A stretch of 17,647 nucleotides of DNA from Gammaproteobacteria bacterium UBA2168 (GTDB lineage Bacteria; Pseudomonadota; Gammaproteobacteria; Pseudomonadales; Azotimanducaceae). Position 1 is the first letter of the stretch. Each line of letters opens with the position of its first letter. The notes beneath the pieces are model-generated. The model did not search any database. It saw only the letters and a list, made by a program, of their open reading frames with translations, and was not told where the DNA came from. This document shows, piece after piece, positions 7,236 to 13,899 of the stretch. Made by a program: the position numbers and the translations under genes. The DNA lies in contig DCWG01000151.1 in assembly GCA_002327525.1 (NCBI GenBank), positions 1 through 17,647 on the forward strand, read 5' to 3'.

Positions 7236-8378
7236 ATGACCCAACCGTCAGCCAGTTTTCCGAAAATCGAAGCATCCGCTCTCGCCTCGTTGCGTAAGCG
7301 GATTGGTGTGAAGATAGAGGACACGCTGGAACCCTGGTGTCACGAGGCCACGCGCGACAACATCCGACACTACGCCCATGGCGTGGGCGACGACAATCCG
7401 CTGTGGTGCGATCCGGAATATGCAGCGCAGAGCCGTTTCGGCACGCTGGTCGCGCCGCCTTCGTTCCTGTTTACGTGTGACCGCATCATTTCAGGATACG
7501 TCGGTGGCCTGCCGGGCATCCATGCCATGTGGGCAGGCGCGGACTGGACCTGGCACAAGCCAGTGCTGCGTAACGACGAGATCACCACCGAGGCTTGGTT
7601 GAAAGACCTGGTGGAACATCAGACCGGCTTCGCCGGTCGATCCATACAGCAGATCTACCACGTGATCTTTTTCAATCAGGACGGGGATATGCTTGCCGAG
7701 GCGGACAGCTGGTGTTTCCGCACCGAGCGCGATACCGCTCGCGAGGAAGGCCAAAAATACGATCATCTGAAAAGCCGCAACGAGCAGCGTTATACCAGCG
7801 GCCAGATTGGTGAGATCTATCGTCAGTACGAAGACGAGAGACCTCGGGGCGCATCACCGCGGTACTGGGAAGACGTGAATGTGGGCGATGAACTACCCAC
7901 GATGGTGAAAGGTCCCATGACAGTGACTGGATTCATCGCCTATGCGCAGGGGTGGGGTGGTCTGTACATACGGGCGAACAGGCTCGCCTGGCGGCAAATT
8001 CACAAGCATGCCGGACTTGGGATAGAAAACCGCTATGGCGTGCCCGATGTACCGGAACGCGTTCACTGGGAGCAAGAATTCGCTGCGACTGTGGGTGCGC
8101 CAGGTATCTACGACTATGGTCCCGAACGTTGTTCGTGGCTCATCCATCACCTGACGGATTGGATGGGGGACGATGGTTTTCTGCGTCACGCAAGTTGCAA
8201 GATTCGCCGCCATAATCCGGTGGGTGACACGCTCTTTCTCAATGGCCGCATCGTTGGGAAATCGATTGAAGATGGGCACCGGGTGGTGGAGATCGAACAT
8301 GAAGCGCGCAACCAGGACAACGAGCTGTCGGTGCTCGGGAGTGGTGTCATCCGGTTGCCCAGCCGCGAAAGCGCCTGA
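7236..8378 (+). CDS. Two-domain MaoC-like acyl-CoA hydratase (FAS1-like dehydratase N-domain)
   Basis: A hotdog-fold protein of 380 residues. The N-terminal half carries YAHGVGDDNPLWCDPEYA at about 46-63, equivalent to the hydratase-2 motif Y-A-x3-GD-x-NP-x-H-x-D, but with Trp57 where the catalytic His usually stands. The C-terminal half (from about PRYWEDVNVGDELPT) is a second MaoC-type domain with TVTGFIAYAQGWGG and LTDWMGDDGFLR. Family members hydrate 2-enoyl-CoA, sometimes of bulky or steroid side chains; an (R)-hydratase feeding PHA synthesis is possible but not shown. The frame is open back to 6765, antisense to the neighbouring flavoprotein; ATG 7236 is chosen because CTGGAG lies 5 bases upstream and similarity starts shortly after. 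It is homologous to the partial gene at the right edge of the window. Confidence 0.85.
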   Translation: MTQPSASFPKIEASALASLRKRIGVKIEDTLEPWCHEATRDNIRHYAHGVGDDNPLWCDPEYAAQSRFGTLVAPPSFLFTCDRIISGYVGGLPGIHAMWAGADWTWHKPVLRNDEITTEAWLKDLVEHQTGFAGRSIQQIYHVIFFNQDGDMLAEADSWCFRTERDTAREEGQKYDHLKSRNEQRYTSGQIGEIYRQYEDERPRGASPRYWEDVNVGDELPTMVKGPMTVTGFIAYAQGWGGLYIRANRLAWRQIHKHAGLGIENRYGVPDVPERVHWEQEFAATVGAPGIYDYGPERCSWLIHHLTDWMGDDGFLRHASCKIRRHNPVGDTLFLNGRIVGKSIEDGHRVVEIEHEARNQDNELSVLGSGVIRLPSRESA

Positions 8379-8393
8379 TGCAGGTGCCTGGAG

Positions 8394-8443
8394 TCAGAGG
8401 AGGAAACATGGCTCAGAGCAAAGCGTTAGACCCCCTGCTCTGA
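8394..8443 (+). other. Strong orphan ribosome-binding site with an 11-codon open frame
   Basis: Just after the MaoC stop, TCAGAGGAGGAA at 8394-8405 is followed by ATG at 8408 and the peptide MAQSKALDPLL, then TGA at 8441. Such an optimal Shine-Dalgarno sequence before a tiny frame suggests the start of a downstream operon gene whose body was deleted. The same 12 bases occur before another orphan start at 15751. The TGA lies in an inverted repeat, TCAGAGC (8413-8419) and GCTCTGA (8437-8443), which could serve as a 3'-end hairpin between the convergent genes. I do not recognise the peptide. Confidence 0.4.
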
Positions 8444-8452
8444 ACCCACGAC

Positions 8453-9514
8453 TCAGCTGTTGATTGCCTTGCGGACCACGGGCATTACCGCGTCGCTCAG
8501 CAGCTCCATGGATCGCAGCACTTTTGGGGTTTCCAGACCTCCGAGCCGGGTCCAGACGAGTAGCTCGTTGAATCCGTAGGACTGTGTGAGTTCGATGAGG
8601 CGCTCTGCGCAATGCTCCGAGTCGCCGCACACCATGGACGTTCCGGTCAGCAGTGTTTCGAATTTGAGGTTCGAGGCGAGTTGTTGGGTCTTGCTGTACA
8701 TTTCGTAGCCCTTCACGACCTGACCCTTGTCGGCGACATACTTGGCAATAGTGTTGTAGTACCACTCCACCGGGTCTTTGAACTCCTTGTGCGCCCGATC
8801 GGTGGAATCCGCCACATACACCATCAACAGACAGGCGATGCGCCCGTCGTTGGGGTCAAGGCCCGCTTCTTGGCGGCCGATGCGATACTCCGATATGCCT
8901 CGTTGTGCCTGTTCGGGCGTGGCACCGAAGGCAGCGGACATCATCAGGTGCATTCCGGAACGGCCCGCTAGGCGAAACGATTCTGGTGAGAGCACGGCGG
9001 AGTACATGGGCGGGGTCGGTTTTTGATATGGATGGGGGCGAACCTCGAGATCCTCGATCTGATAGTGCTCACCCTGGAAGTTGACCCGGTCCTGTGTCCA
9101 GGACTGGCGAATGATCTCCACGCCTTCGTTGAAAATCTCACGTGATCTGGTCTGGTCGACGCCGTAGCCGCGGTACTCGATGGGCTGGTAACCGCGACCG
9201 AGTCCCAGGTTGATGCGCCCGTCGCTAAGCTGATCGAGAAAGGCAAAATCCTCCGCCACTCTCACGGGATGATGAAAGGGGAGCACCACCACGCCGGTTC
9301 CGAGCCGCAACTTGCTCGTCTGCGTCGCCAGCGCCGCGAGGCTCAGCTGTGGCGAGGCGCAGAATCCGTACTCGGAGAAATGGTGTTCCGCCGGCCACGT
9401 GGAATCGAAACCCAGGGTTTCTGCGGCCAGCATCAGCTCCATCTGTTCCTTGATGATCTCCCGTTCCGTCTTGTTCACAGGGTTTTCGAACAAGTGCAGC
9501 ATTCCGAATTCCAT
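8453..9514 (-). CDS. LLM class flavin-dependent oxidoreductase (luciferase-like)
   Basis: A 353-residue bacterial-luciferase-like TIM-barrel protein, the usual length. It opens MEFGMLHLFENP and has the conserved STWPAEHHFSEYG block near 39-51, LRLGTGVVVLPFHHPVRVAED, LSDGRINLGLGRGYQP, and RPHPYQKPTPPMYSAVLSPES. Members use reduced FMN or F420 to oxidise aldehydes, ketones, terpenoids or sulfonates; the EHHF region and the helper insertions fit the luciferase-alpha group, but cofactor and substrate cannot be deduced. GAGGAAAG precedes the start with good spacing. It stands alone between the convergent MaoC gene and the GMC oxidoreductase, 183 bases downstream of the latter on the same strand, with a hairpin in between. 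Confidence 0.88.
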   Translation of the reverse strand: MEFGMLHLFENPVNKTEREIIKEQMELMLAAETLGFDSTWPAEHHFSEYGFCASPQLSLAALATQTSKLRLGTGVVVLPFHHPVRVAEDFAFLDQLSDGRINLGLGRGYQPIEYRGYGVDQTRSREIFNEGVEIIRQSWTQDRVNFQGEHYQIEDLEVRPHPYQKPTPPMYSAVLSPESFRLAGRSGMHLMMSAAFGATPEQAQRGISEYRIGRQEAGLDPNDGRIACLLMVYVADSTDRAHKEFKDPVEWYYNTIAKYVADKGQVVKGYEMYSKTQQLASNLKFETLLTGTSMVCGDSEHCAERLIELTQSYGFNELLVWTRLGGLETPKVLRSMELLSDAVMPVVRKAINS

Positions 9515-9555
9515 GGTTCTTTCCTCGCGTTTTTCAGTCGGACGAATTCAATCGG

Positions 9556-9633
9556 TCGAAATACGGAAACAGTTTCGAACGCCACAAAGATGATGGATGG
9601 GTGGCTGATCTGAAACTACGCACATCTGCGTAG
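9556..9633. promoter_or_regulatory. Two inverted repeats in the gap between GMC and LLM genes
   Basis: CTACGCA (9616-9622) and TGCGTAG (9627-9633) form a perfect 7-bp stem with a 4-base loop. On the minus strand it is followed by TTTC, so it may weakly terminate the GMC transcript. Nearer the LLM start, TCGAAA (9556-9561) and TTTCGA (9573-9578) flank 11 bases and could be an operator. Neither is strong evidence. Confidence 0.3.
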
Positions 9634-9697
9634 AGACCTGTGCGGAATCCGAATCTAGGCTGGCAATCGCGTAAGCGTGGGTCGCGAGCTTCAGTGC

Positions 9698-11398
9698 TCA
9701 ACCCTCCGGACGGGTGAGCTGTGCTGTGATCCTGTCCGCCACACGGAAGGCGTTCGCATAAATGGTGCTGGTAGGCGTCACGCTGCCTCCCGTGGGCATG
9801 AAACTGCCATCCGTGACGAAGAGGTTGTCCGTGCCGCGGACGCGGCAGTCGGCGTCCAGCGCCGATGTCCGCGCGTCCCGCCCGAAGCGCAGTCCGCCTG
9901 CTATCAGGTTGGTCGTTGGAATGGTGGAGGCGTTTCCAAAGGACTTCTGAGCGCCCATCTGTTTCATCACCTCAACGCCCCTGTCGACGAGGTAGCGGGC
10001 GATCTTCAGATCATGGGAGTGGTATCCGACTCTGACACGGGCAACCGGCAACCCCCATTTATCTCGCTTCGAACCGTCGAGAGTGACGTGGCAGTCATCG
10101 GTCGGCAACCAGTCGCAGAACGCCTCGAATTTGAAATCCCGGGTTTCGGTGAAGTGTGATACCAGTTTTCGCTTGAAGGCGCTGCCCCAGACGAGGTTGC
10201 GTTCCTCGTCCCACTTCAGACTATTCGCATCTACGGTAGGAGAGGGGGGGTCGAAGACGAAGTCGAGGGTTCCTCCTTTGACGCGCCTGCCAAACACGGC
10301 TTCATCGTCTATGACATACCAATCCTGCAATGCACGGTTGAAAAAGGGTCCTCGCTCGCTAAGTTGCATGGCTTCACGGGGTGCGAATCGGGTCAGATCA
10401 AAGATGCCGTGCCCGGTGCCTCCGGCACAGCAATGCAGGTGCTTGCCGATTTGCTGATGGAGATTGCCGATGCCGTCAGGATGTTTCCCTCCGGCAGAGG
10501 CGAGTAGTAGCCGACTCGATTCAATCGAGTAGCAGGCAACCACGACGACTCTGGCCCTGACCCGGACACTGCCTTGCTGACGGTCATAGTAGTCGACAGA
10601 CTCGGCGTTACCGCGTCGATCGGTATTGATTCGATACGCCATGGCATGTGTGAGCACATCGCAGTTACCGCCGACCACCGCGCGGTCGATCAACGCCGCC
10701 CGCGCACTGCCCTTGGCACCGGTGTGACAGCCATAGCTGCCGCAGTAGCCGGAATACTCACACGCGCCCCGCCCATTGAAGGGCTGCGTCAAAATCGAGC
10801 GTGCCATTGGGAACGGATGCAGACCCAGCTCTTTGGCTGCCTTGTCAAACCGACGGGCGACGGTGTGTTCGGTCGCAGCGGGAAACGGGTAGTCCGGCGT
10901 CGAACGGGGTTCGAGGTTGGGGTGCGCTACCACGGTTCCGGAAACGCCCACCACCTGCTCGACCAGGGTGTAGTAGGGTTCCAGCTCGTCGTAGTCGATG
11001 GGCCAGTCGGTGACATTCGCTCCTTCAATCGGTCCGAATTCTGACAGCAGGCGAAAGTCTGTTGGTTTGAGCCGGTGGAAGTAACCACTCATGAAATTAC
11101 TGGCGCCACCCACGACGTTTCCGCCCCAGAACCGGCCTGTCTGCGACATCGACCAGCTTCCATCCCGCTCGGGCTCCTCGATGACATGAGGTTCGCTGTC
11201 CACCTTTGAGCGAAATCGTTTCCTGCGAAAGAGCATCTCATCCTTTTTGAAGTCCTGCTCGTCGAACCACCCGCCTTTCTCGAGCACGGCAACCTTATAC
11301 CCGGCATTGGCCAGATCAAATGCTACCGGTGCACCGCCCGCTCCGCTGCCGACGACACACACATCGTATTCCGCTGCTTGAATTGTTTGTCTCGTCAC
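9698..11398 (-). CDS. GMC-type FAD oxidoreductase, gluconate 2-dehydrogenase flavoprotein-like
   Basis: A 566-residue GMC flavoprotein starting at GTG 11398. The FAD motif VVGSGAGGAPVAFDLANAGYKVAVLE spans about 15-40, and GRFWGGNVVGGAS is at 88-100. Cys213, Cys219 and Cys224 (C-x5-C-x4-C) occupy the place where the related three-subunit FAD-glucose dehydrogenase carries a [3Fe-4S] cluster with a similar cysteine spacing. The C-terminus FVTDGSFMPTGGSVTPTSTIYANAFRVAD is typical, but the usual His of the T-H-x2-G-T-x-R-M-G signature appears as Asn497 (TTNLIAGGLRFG). It probably oxidises an alcohol or sugar-like group and passes electrons to the membrane. A subunit-3 gene lies 24 bases upstream in the same operon. 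No twin-arginine signal is seen on either chain. No cytochrome c subunit is adjacent. Confidence 0.88.
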   Translation of the reverse strand: MTRQTIQAAEYDVCVVGSGAGGAPVAFDLANAGYKVAVLEKGGWFDEQDFKKDEMLFRRKRFRSKVDSEPHVIEEPERDGSWSMSQTGRFWGGNVVGGASNFMSGYFHRLKPTDFRLLSEFGPIEGANVTDWPIDYDELEPYYTLVEQVVGVSGTVVAHPNLEPRSTPDYPFPAATEHTVARRFDKAAKELGLHPFPMARSILTQPFNGRGACEYSGYCGSYGCHTGAKGSARAALIDRAVVGGNCDVLTHAMAYRINTDRRGNAESVDYYDRQQGSVRVRARVVVVACYSIESSRLLLASAGGKHPDGIGNLHQQIGKHLHCCAGGTGHGIFDLTRFAPREAMQLSERGPFFNRALQDWYVIDDEAVFGRRVKGGTLDFVFDPPSPTVDANSLKWDEERNLVWGSAFKRKLVSHFTETRDFKFEAFCDWLPTDDCHVTLDGSKRDKWGLPVARVRVGYHSHDLKIARYLVDRGVEVMKQMGAQKSFGNASTIPTTNLIAGGLRFGRDARTSALDADCRVRGTDNLFVTDGSFMPTGGSVTPTSTIYANAFRVADRITAQLTRPEG

Positions 11399-11422
11399 GG
11401 TTGCGCTGTGCCCCCCCTGGGT

Positions 11423-11941
11423 CTACTCGAATTCCCGGTGTGTCTTTCCTGCAAGAGGCCTTGGAAACCCCGGCCTGTGCTCCAACCAGAGCCATCCGAC
11501 CATGTCGGGATTCCCGCCGTAGACGGGATCCAGCATGAGGGCTTCGGTCAGGTAGTACATGAGCAGTGACAACCAGTTTCTACCGAATTTCAAGCGTGCA
11601 ATCTGCTCCATCACCGCCTGCTGCGCATCACGTTCCAGATCGACGAAGGCTAGTACGTGCTGTTTTTGCGCCTGTTCGTCCAGCCACTTGCATCCCCTTA
11701 GCAGGAAATCGGGATCGTCGTCCTTCGCGTTGACGGGATCGTCCATGGCCAGCTCAAGGTATGCGAGTGCATTCAGGTCACGAGCACATGGGCCGTTACC
11801 GTCATCCGGAAACAAATGCGACTGCACTGCTTCCAGCAGGCTGCTTTGTGCCTGTGGAAATTGGAATCTGGTCATGGGCCGATGTGTGAACACACCGTCC
11901 TCGAACCAGTCTCCTGCGTGTGGTTTGTCAGGGCTGTCCAT
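11423..11941 (-). CDS. Gluconate 2-dehydrogenase subunit 3-like small subunit
   Basis: About 172 residues (start at ATG 11941), placed directly before the GMC flavoprotein with a 24-base gap. The order small subunit then GMC subunit is that of gluconate and glucose dehydrogenase complexes. Diagnostic parts are SHLFPDDGNGP near the N-terminus and the C-terminal EALMLDPVYGGNPDMVGWLWLEHRPGFPRP, the subunit-3 signature. In characterised complexes this subunit helps fold and export the flavoprotein through the Tat route, but here no signal peptide is visible, so the complex may stay in the cytoplasm. The frame is open to ATG 12022, and another ATG is at 11875. None has a clear ribosome-binding site; 11941 is chosen because the longer version adds unlike sequence. 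Confidence 0.75.
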   Translation of the reverse strand: MDSPDKPHAGDWFEDGVFTHRPMTRFQFPQAQSSLLEAVQSHLFPDDGNGPCARDLNALAYLELAMDDPVNAKDDDPDFLLRGCKWLDEQAQKQHVLAFVDLERDAQQAVMEQIARLKFGRNWLSLLMYYLTEALMLDPVYGGNPDMVGWLWLEHRPGFPRPLAGKTHREFE

Positions 11942-12150
11942 CTGCTGGCACCAGGTTACGAGATAATTAGTGGAGGATAATGAAAACCAACCCTCTCTAC
12001 GACGAACGCATGATAAGACCATCGTTCTGGCCGGTGAGTTCCACGGTGCGAGCGGTGATTGATGTAGCTGGAGTATCGATACGGGTCGTGTGTGTGCGAT
12101 GAAGTGTCACAGAATGTTGACAACGTGCTATCCAGCGGGGAAATTCCTGA

Positions 12151-12170
12151 GCTTTGATCTAGATCAAAGC
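12151..12170. promoter_or_regulatory. Perfect FNR/Anr-type box in a 20-bp palindrome
   Basis: GCTTTGATCTAGATCAAAGC is fully palindromic and contains TTGAT-CTAG-ATCAA at 12154-12167, an exact match to the FNR/Anr consensus TTGAT-N4-ATCAA. A possible -10 element TATAGG lies at 12186-12191 on the plus strand. That would put the transcription start near 12198 and the box centre at about -38, close to the -41.5 position of FNR-activated promoters. The transcript would run into the truncated cytochrome b561. The minus-strand subunit-3 gene starts over 200 bases away on the other side and is a less likely target. Confidence 0.7.
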
Positions 12171-12248
12171 GCCGTCTCGGATGGGTATAGGTTCGGGTTT
12201 TCTCTGCTCACAACGCCGAGGAGAGTTATCCAATGTGGATTCAATGAC

Positions 12249-12512
12249 GTTACTACGCTCATAGTTGAGTCAAACAGGAGATTCAACTACACCGTTATAA
12301 AGGTGATGCACTGGGTGTCCGGTCTCCTCATCGGATTCAATTTGTTGTCCGCCTGGAAGATCGGAGACTTTCCACTGGAGCAAAAACAGATAATCGTCAT
12401 GATTCACTCGGGCTGGGCGTGGGCAATCAATACTAGCCAAGAGAGGGCGCATCAAACAAAAGACCATCGAGAAACGTCGCTTGTTGTATCAGCGATGCGC
12501 CGCGTAACATGA
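12249..12512 (+). pseudogene. Truncated cytochrome b561 family fragment
   Basis: The frame reads NRRFNYTVIKVMHWVSGLL, then IGFNLLSAWKIGDFPLEQKQ and VMIHSGWA, matching the N-terminus of bacterial b561-type membrane cytochromes: short cytoplasmic start, His in MHW at the first transmembrane helix, short polar loop, then HSGWA at the second helix. The similarity ends near 12425 after only about one and a half of four helices; the remaining 29 residues to the stop are unlike the family. There is no ATG at the expected place; the only in-frame ATGs near are 12306 (inside the motif) and 12090 or 12099, far upstream. A perfect FNR box sits about 80 bases upstream. The surrounding 12023-12534 gap is visibly more AT-rich than its neighbours and holds no other gene I can support. 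Confidence 0.6.
12446..12501. repeat. 8-bp inverted repeat at the break point of the cytochrome fragment
   Basis: GGCGCATC (12446-12453) and GATGCGCC (12494-12501) are perfect inverted arms around 40 bases, with partial inner complementarity (ACAA with TTGT). The element begins about 20 bases after b561 similarity ends, so it may mark a small insertion or recombination junction. It resembles no element I recognise. Confidence 0.3.
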
Positions 12513-12534
12513 AAATGACGATCAAAACACTCGC

Positions 12535-13452
12535 TTAACCTGAAGTCGGATCTGTCTCATTTGTTTGAAGACGGACACGGGCTGAGTCTGCGGCGGAAAC
12601 GACCCGTTCGCCGAACTCTGCCAGGCGGTTCATCCCATCGGGGCCGGCGAAGAAGAACGCTGGCACCATGATCCGATCGACGCCGAGCGCCGCCATCTGC
12701 TCCACACCCGCAGCCGGGTCCATCATCTGGACGTCGAACATGGCGTTGATAGCGAGGCTGGCGGGATCCCTTCCGGCGTCCTCTGCCGCCTGCCGTACGC
12801 GTTCGAGCAGCGTGCGCAGGCGTTCGAAATTGCCCTCTCCGGGAAAATAGCCGTCGGCGTGACGCACGGCGCGCCCAATGGCGGCATCGGTGTCGCCGCC
12901 CACGATTATGGGTATCGAGCCGTTCACCGGCCGCGGGCTGCAGGTGACGGGCTCGAAGTCGACGAACTCGCCGTGATACTCGGCGTGAGGCGCGGCCCAC
13001 AGCGCGCGCATCGCGGCGATGTACTCGTCGTTTCGCGCGCCGCGCCGTTCCCAGGGGATGCCGAGCGCTTCGAACTCCTCGCGGAGCCAGCCAACCCCGA
13101 GACCCAGCTCGACCCGGCCGCCGCTCAGACGATCCAGAGTCGCCAGCTCCTTGGCCAGCACCAGCGGATTGCGCTGCGGTACGATGAGGATGCAGGTGCC
13201 GAGCCGCAGCGTGGGTGCTGCGGCGGCGACGTATGCGAGCCAGATCAGCGGATCCGGGATCGGTGTATCCGGCTCGGCCGGTATCTTGCCATCCTCCGTG
13301 TAAGGATAGCGTGAGTGGATGGCGTCTGGGAGAATGACGTGCTCACCGCCCCAGACGGATTCGAATCCCACCGCCTCTGCCCGGCGGCAGATCTCGAGTG
13401 CCGACTCGCCGTCGATGCCGACGCTGCTGCCGAATGCCAGTCCTACTTTCAT
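12535..13452 (-). CDS. LLM class oxidoreductase, probable F420-dependent type
   Basis: A 305-residue luciferase-like monooxygenase-fold protein. It begins MKVGLAFGSSVGIDGES and shows GFESVWGGEHVILPD near 29-43, LRLGTCILIVPQRNPLVLAKELATLD, LSGGRVELGLGVGWLREEF and the C-terminal barrel strand IPIIVGGDTDAAIGRAVRHADGY. Length and the GVGW-x2-EEFEALG block fit the actinobacterial-type group often annotated as F420-dependent; the cofactor is not proved by sequence. An AAGGGG ribosome-binding site precedes the ATG. The start codon overlaps the TGA of one frame of the preceding small gene (TGATG). Base composition and third-position GC look higher than in the genes to the left, from here to about 17005. 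Confidence 0.85.
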   Translation of the reverse strand: MKVGLAFGSSVGIDGESALEICRRAEAVGFESVWGGEHVILPDAIHSRYPYTEDGKIPAEPDTPIPDPLIWLAYVAAAAPTLRLGTCILIVPQRNPLVLAKELATLDRLSGGRVELGLGVGWLREEFEALGIPWERRGARNDEYIAAMRALWAAPHAEYHGEFVDFEPVTCSPRPVNGSIPIIVGGDTDAAIGRAVRHADGYFPGEGNFERLRTLLERVRQAAEDAGRDPASLAINAMFDVQMMDPAAGVEQMAALGVDRIMVPAFFFAGPDGMNRLAEFGERVVSAADSARVRLQTNETDPTSG

Positions 13453-13697
13453 CAGTTGCCCCTTGTCTTCAGTGTTTGTCGAGCCCGCGCTCCGCGCGAA
13501 GCTTGTTCATGCGCACCTGGCCGCTCTTGAGCTGTTCGCCGAGCTCTTCCTCGGTGATCGTGCCGGCCATGTGGCGGCCGGCCGTCACGGGTCGCCCACA
13601 TGGGCACGGCTTGCTGTGCGTGCGCCATCAACGTGTCCACCTCGTCGTTGGTTGACGGATAGAACGAGACGATCTCGTGATCGAGTGTCTGTGCCAC
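13452..13697 (-). pseudogene. Small hypothetical gene with probable +1 frameshift
   Basis: A GTG at 13697, with CTGGGG upstream and a promoter further up, opens a frame starting MAQTLDHEIVSFYPSTNDEV and continuing to about AVPMWAT. After that this frame becomes Arg/Gly/His-rich, typical of a wrong frame in GC-rich DNA. The +1 frame instead gives a normal-looking acidic/amphipathic tail, MAGTITEEELGEQLKSG then QVRMNKLRAERGLDKH, ending at TGA 13469-13471. Joined, the two would make a protein of about 75 residues. I do not recognise the family. The unshifted frame ends in TGATG, overlapping the start of the LLM gene, which allows translational coupling. It may be a real frameshift mutation or a sequencing error near 13590. 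Confidence 0.45.
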
Positions 13698-13745
13698 GGT
13701 TTGCCCCAGGGTCTGTGTTGATCGGTCGCGTGCGCGAACGCAGAG

Positions 13746-13773
13746 CTTATCCTTGCGCGGCCAAAACAGTCAA
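13746..13773 (-). promoter_or_regulatory. Sigma70-like promoter for the small gene and LLM gene
   Basis: On the minus strand TTGACT (13773-13768) is followed after 16 bases by GATAAG (13751-13746), matching the -35 consensus at 5 of 6 and the -10 at 4 of 6. Transcription would start near 13739, about 42 bases before the GTG at 13697. It lies in the 202-base gap after the phosphatase-kinase gene; I see nothing else supportable in that gap. Confidence 0.5.
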
Positions 13774-13899
13774 CGCTAATGGTTATGGGGGCTCGCCGAG
13801 CTACCGGACAGCGTTCCGCTCATCACCCGGAAGCGGGCCTACACCTCGGCCGTCTGGTACACGCCGGCGTCGGGGTGTACCGGGGGTGTTCGCCACGTC

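Noticed and set aside
12446..12534. Integron attC-like site in the gap before the second LLM gene
   Set aside because: The inverted arms lack the conserved GTTRRRY/RYYYAAC core triplets in the right places.
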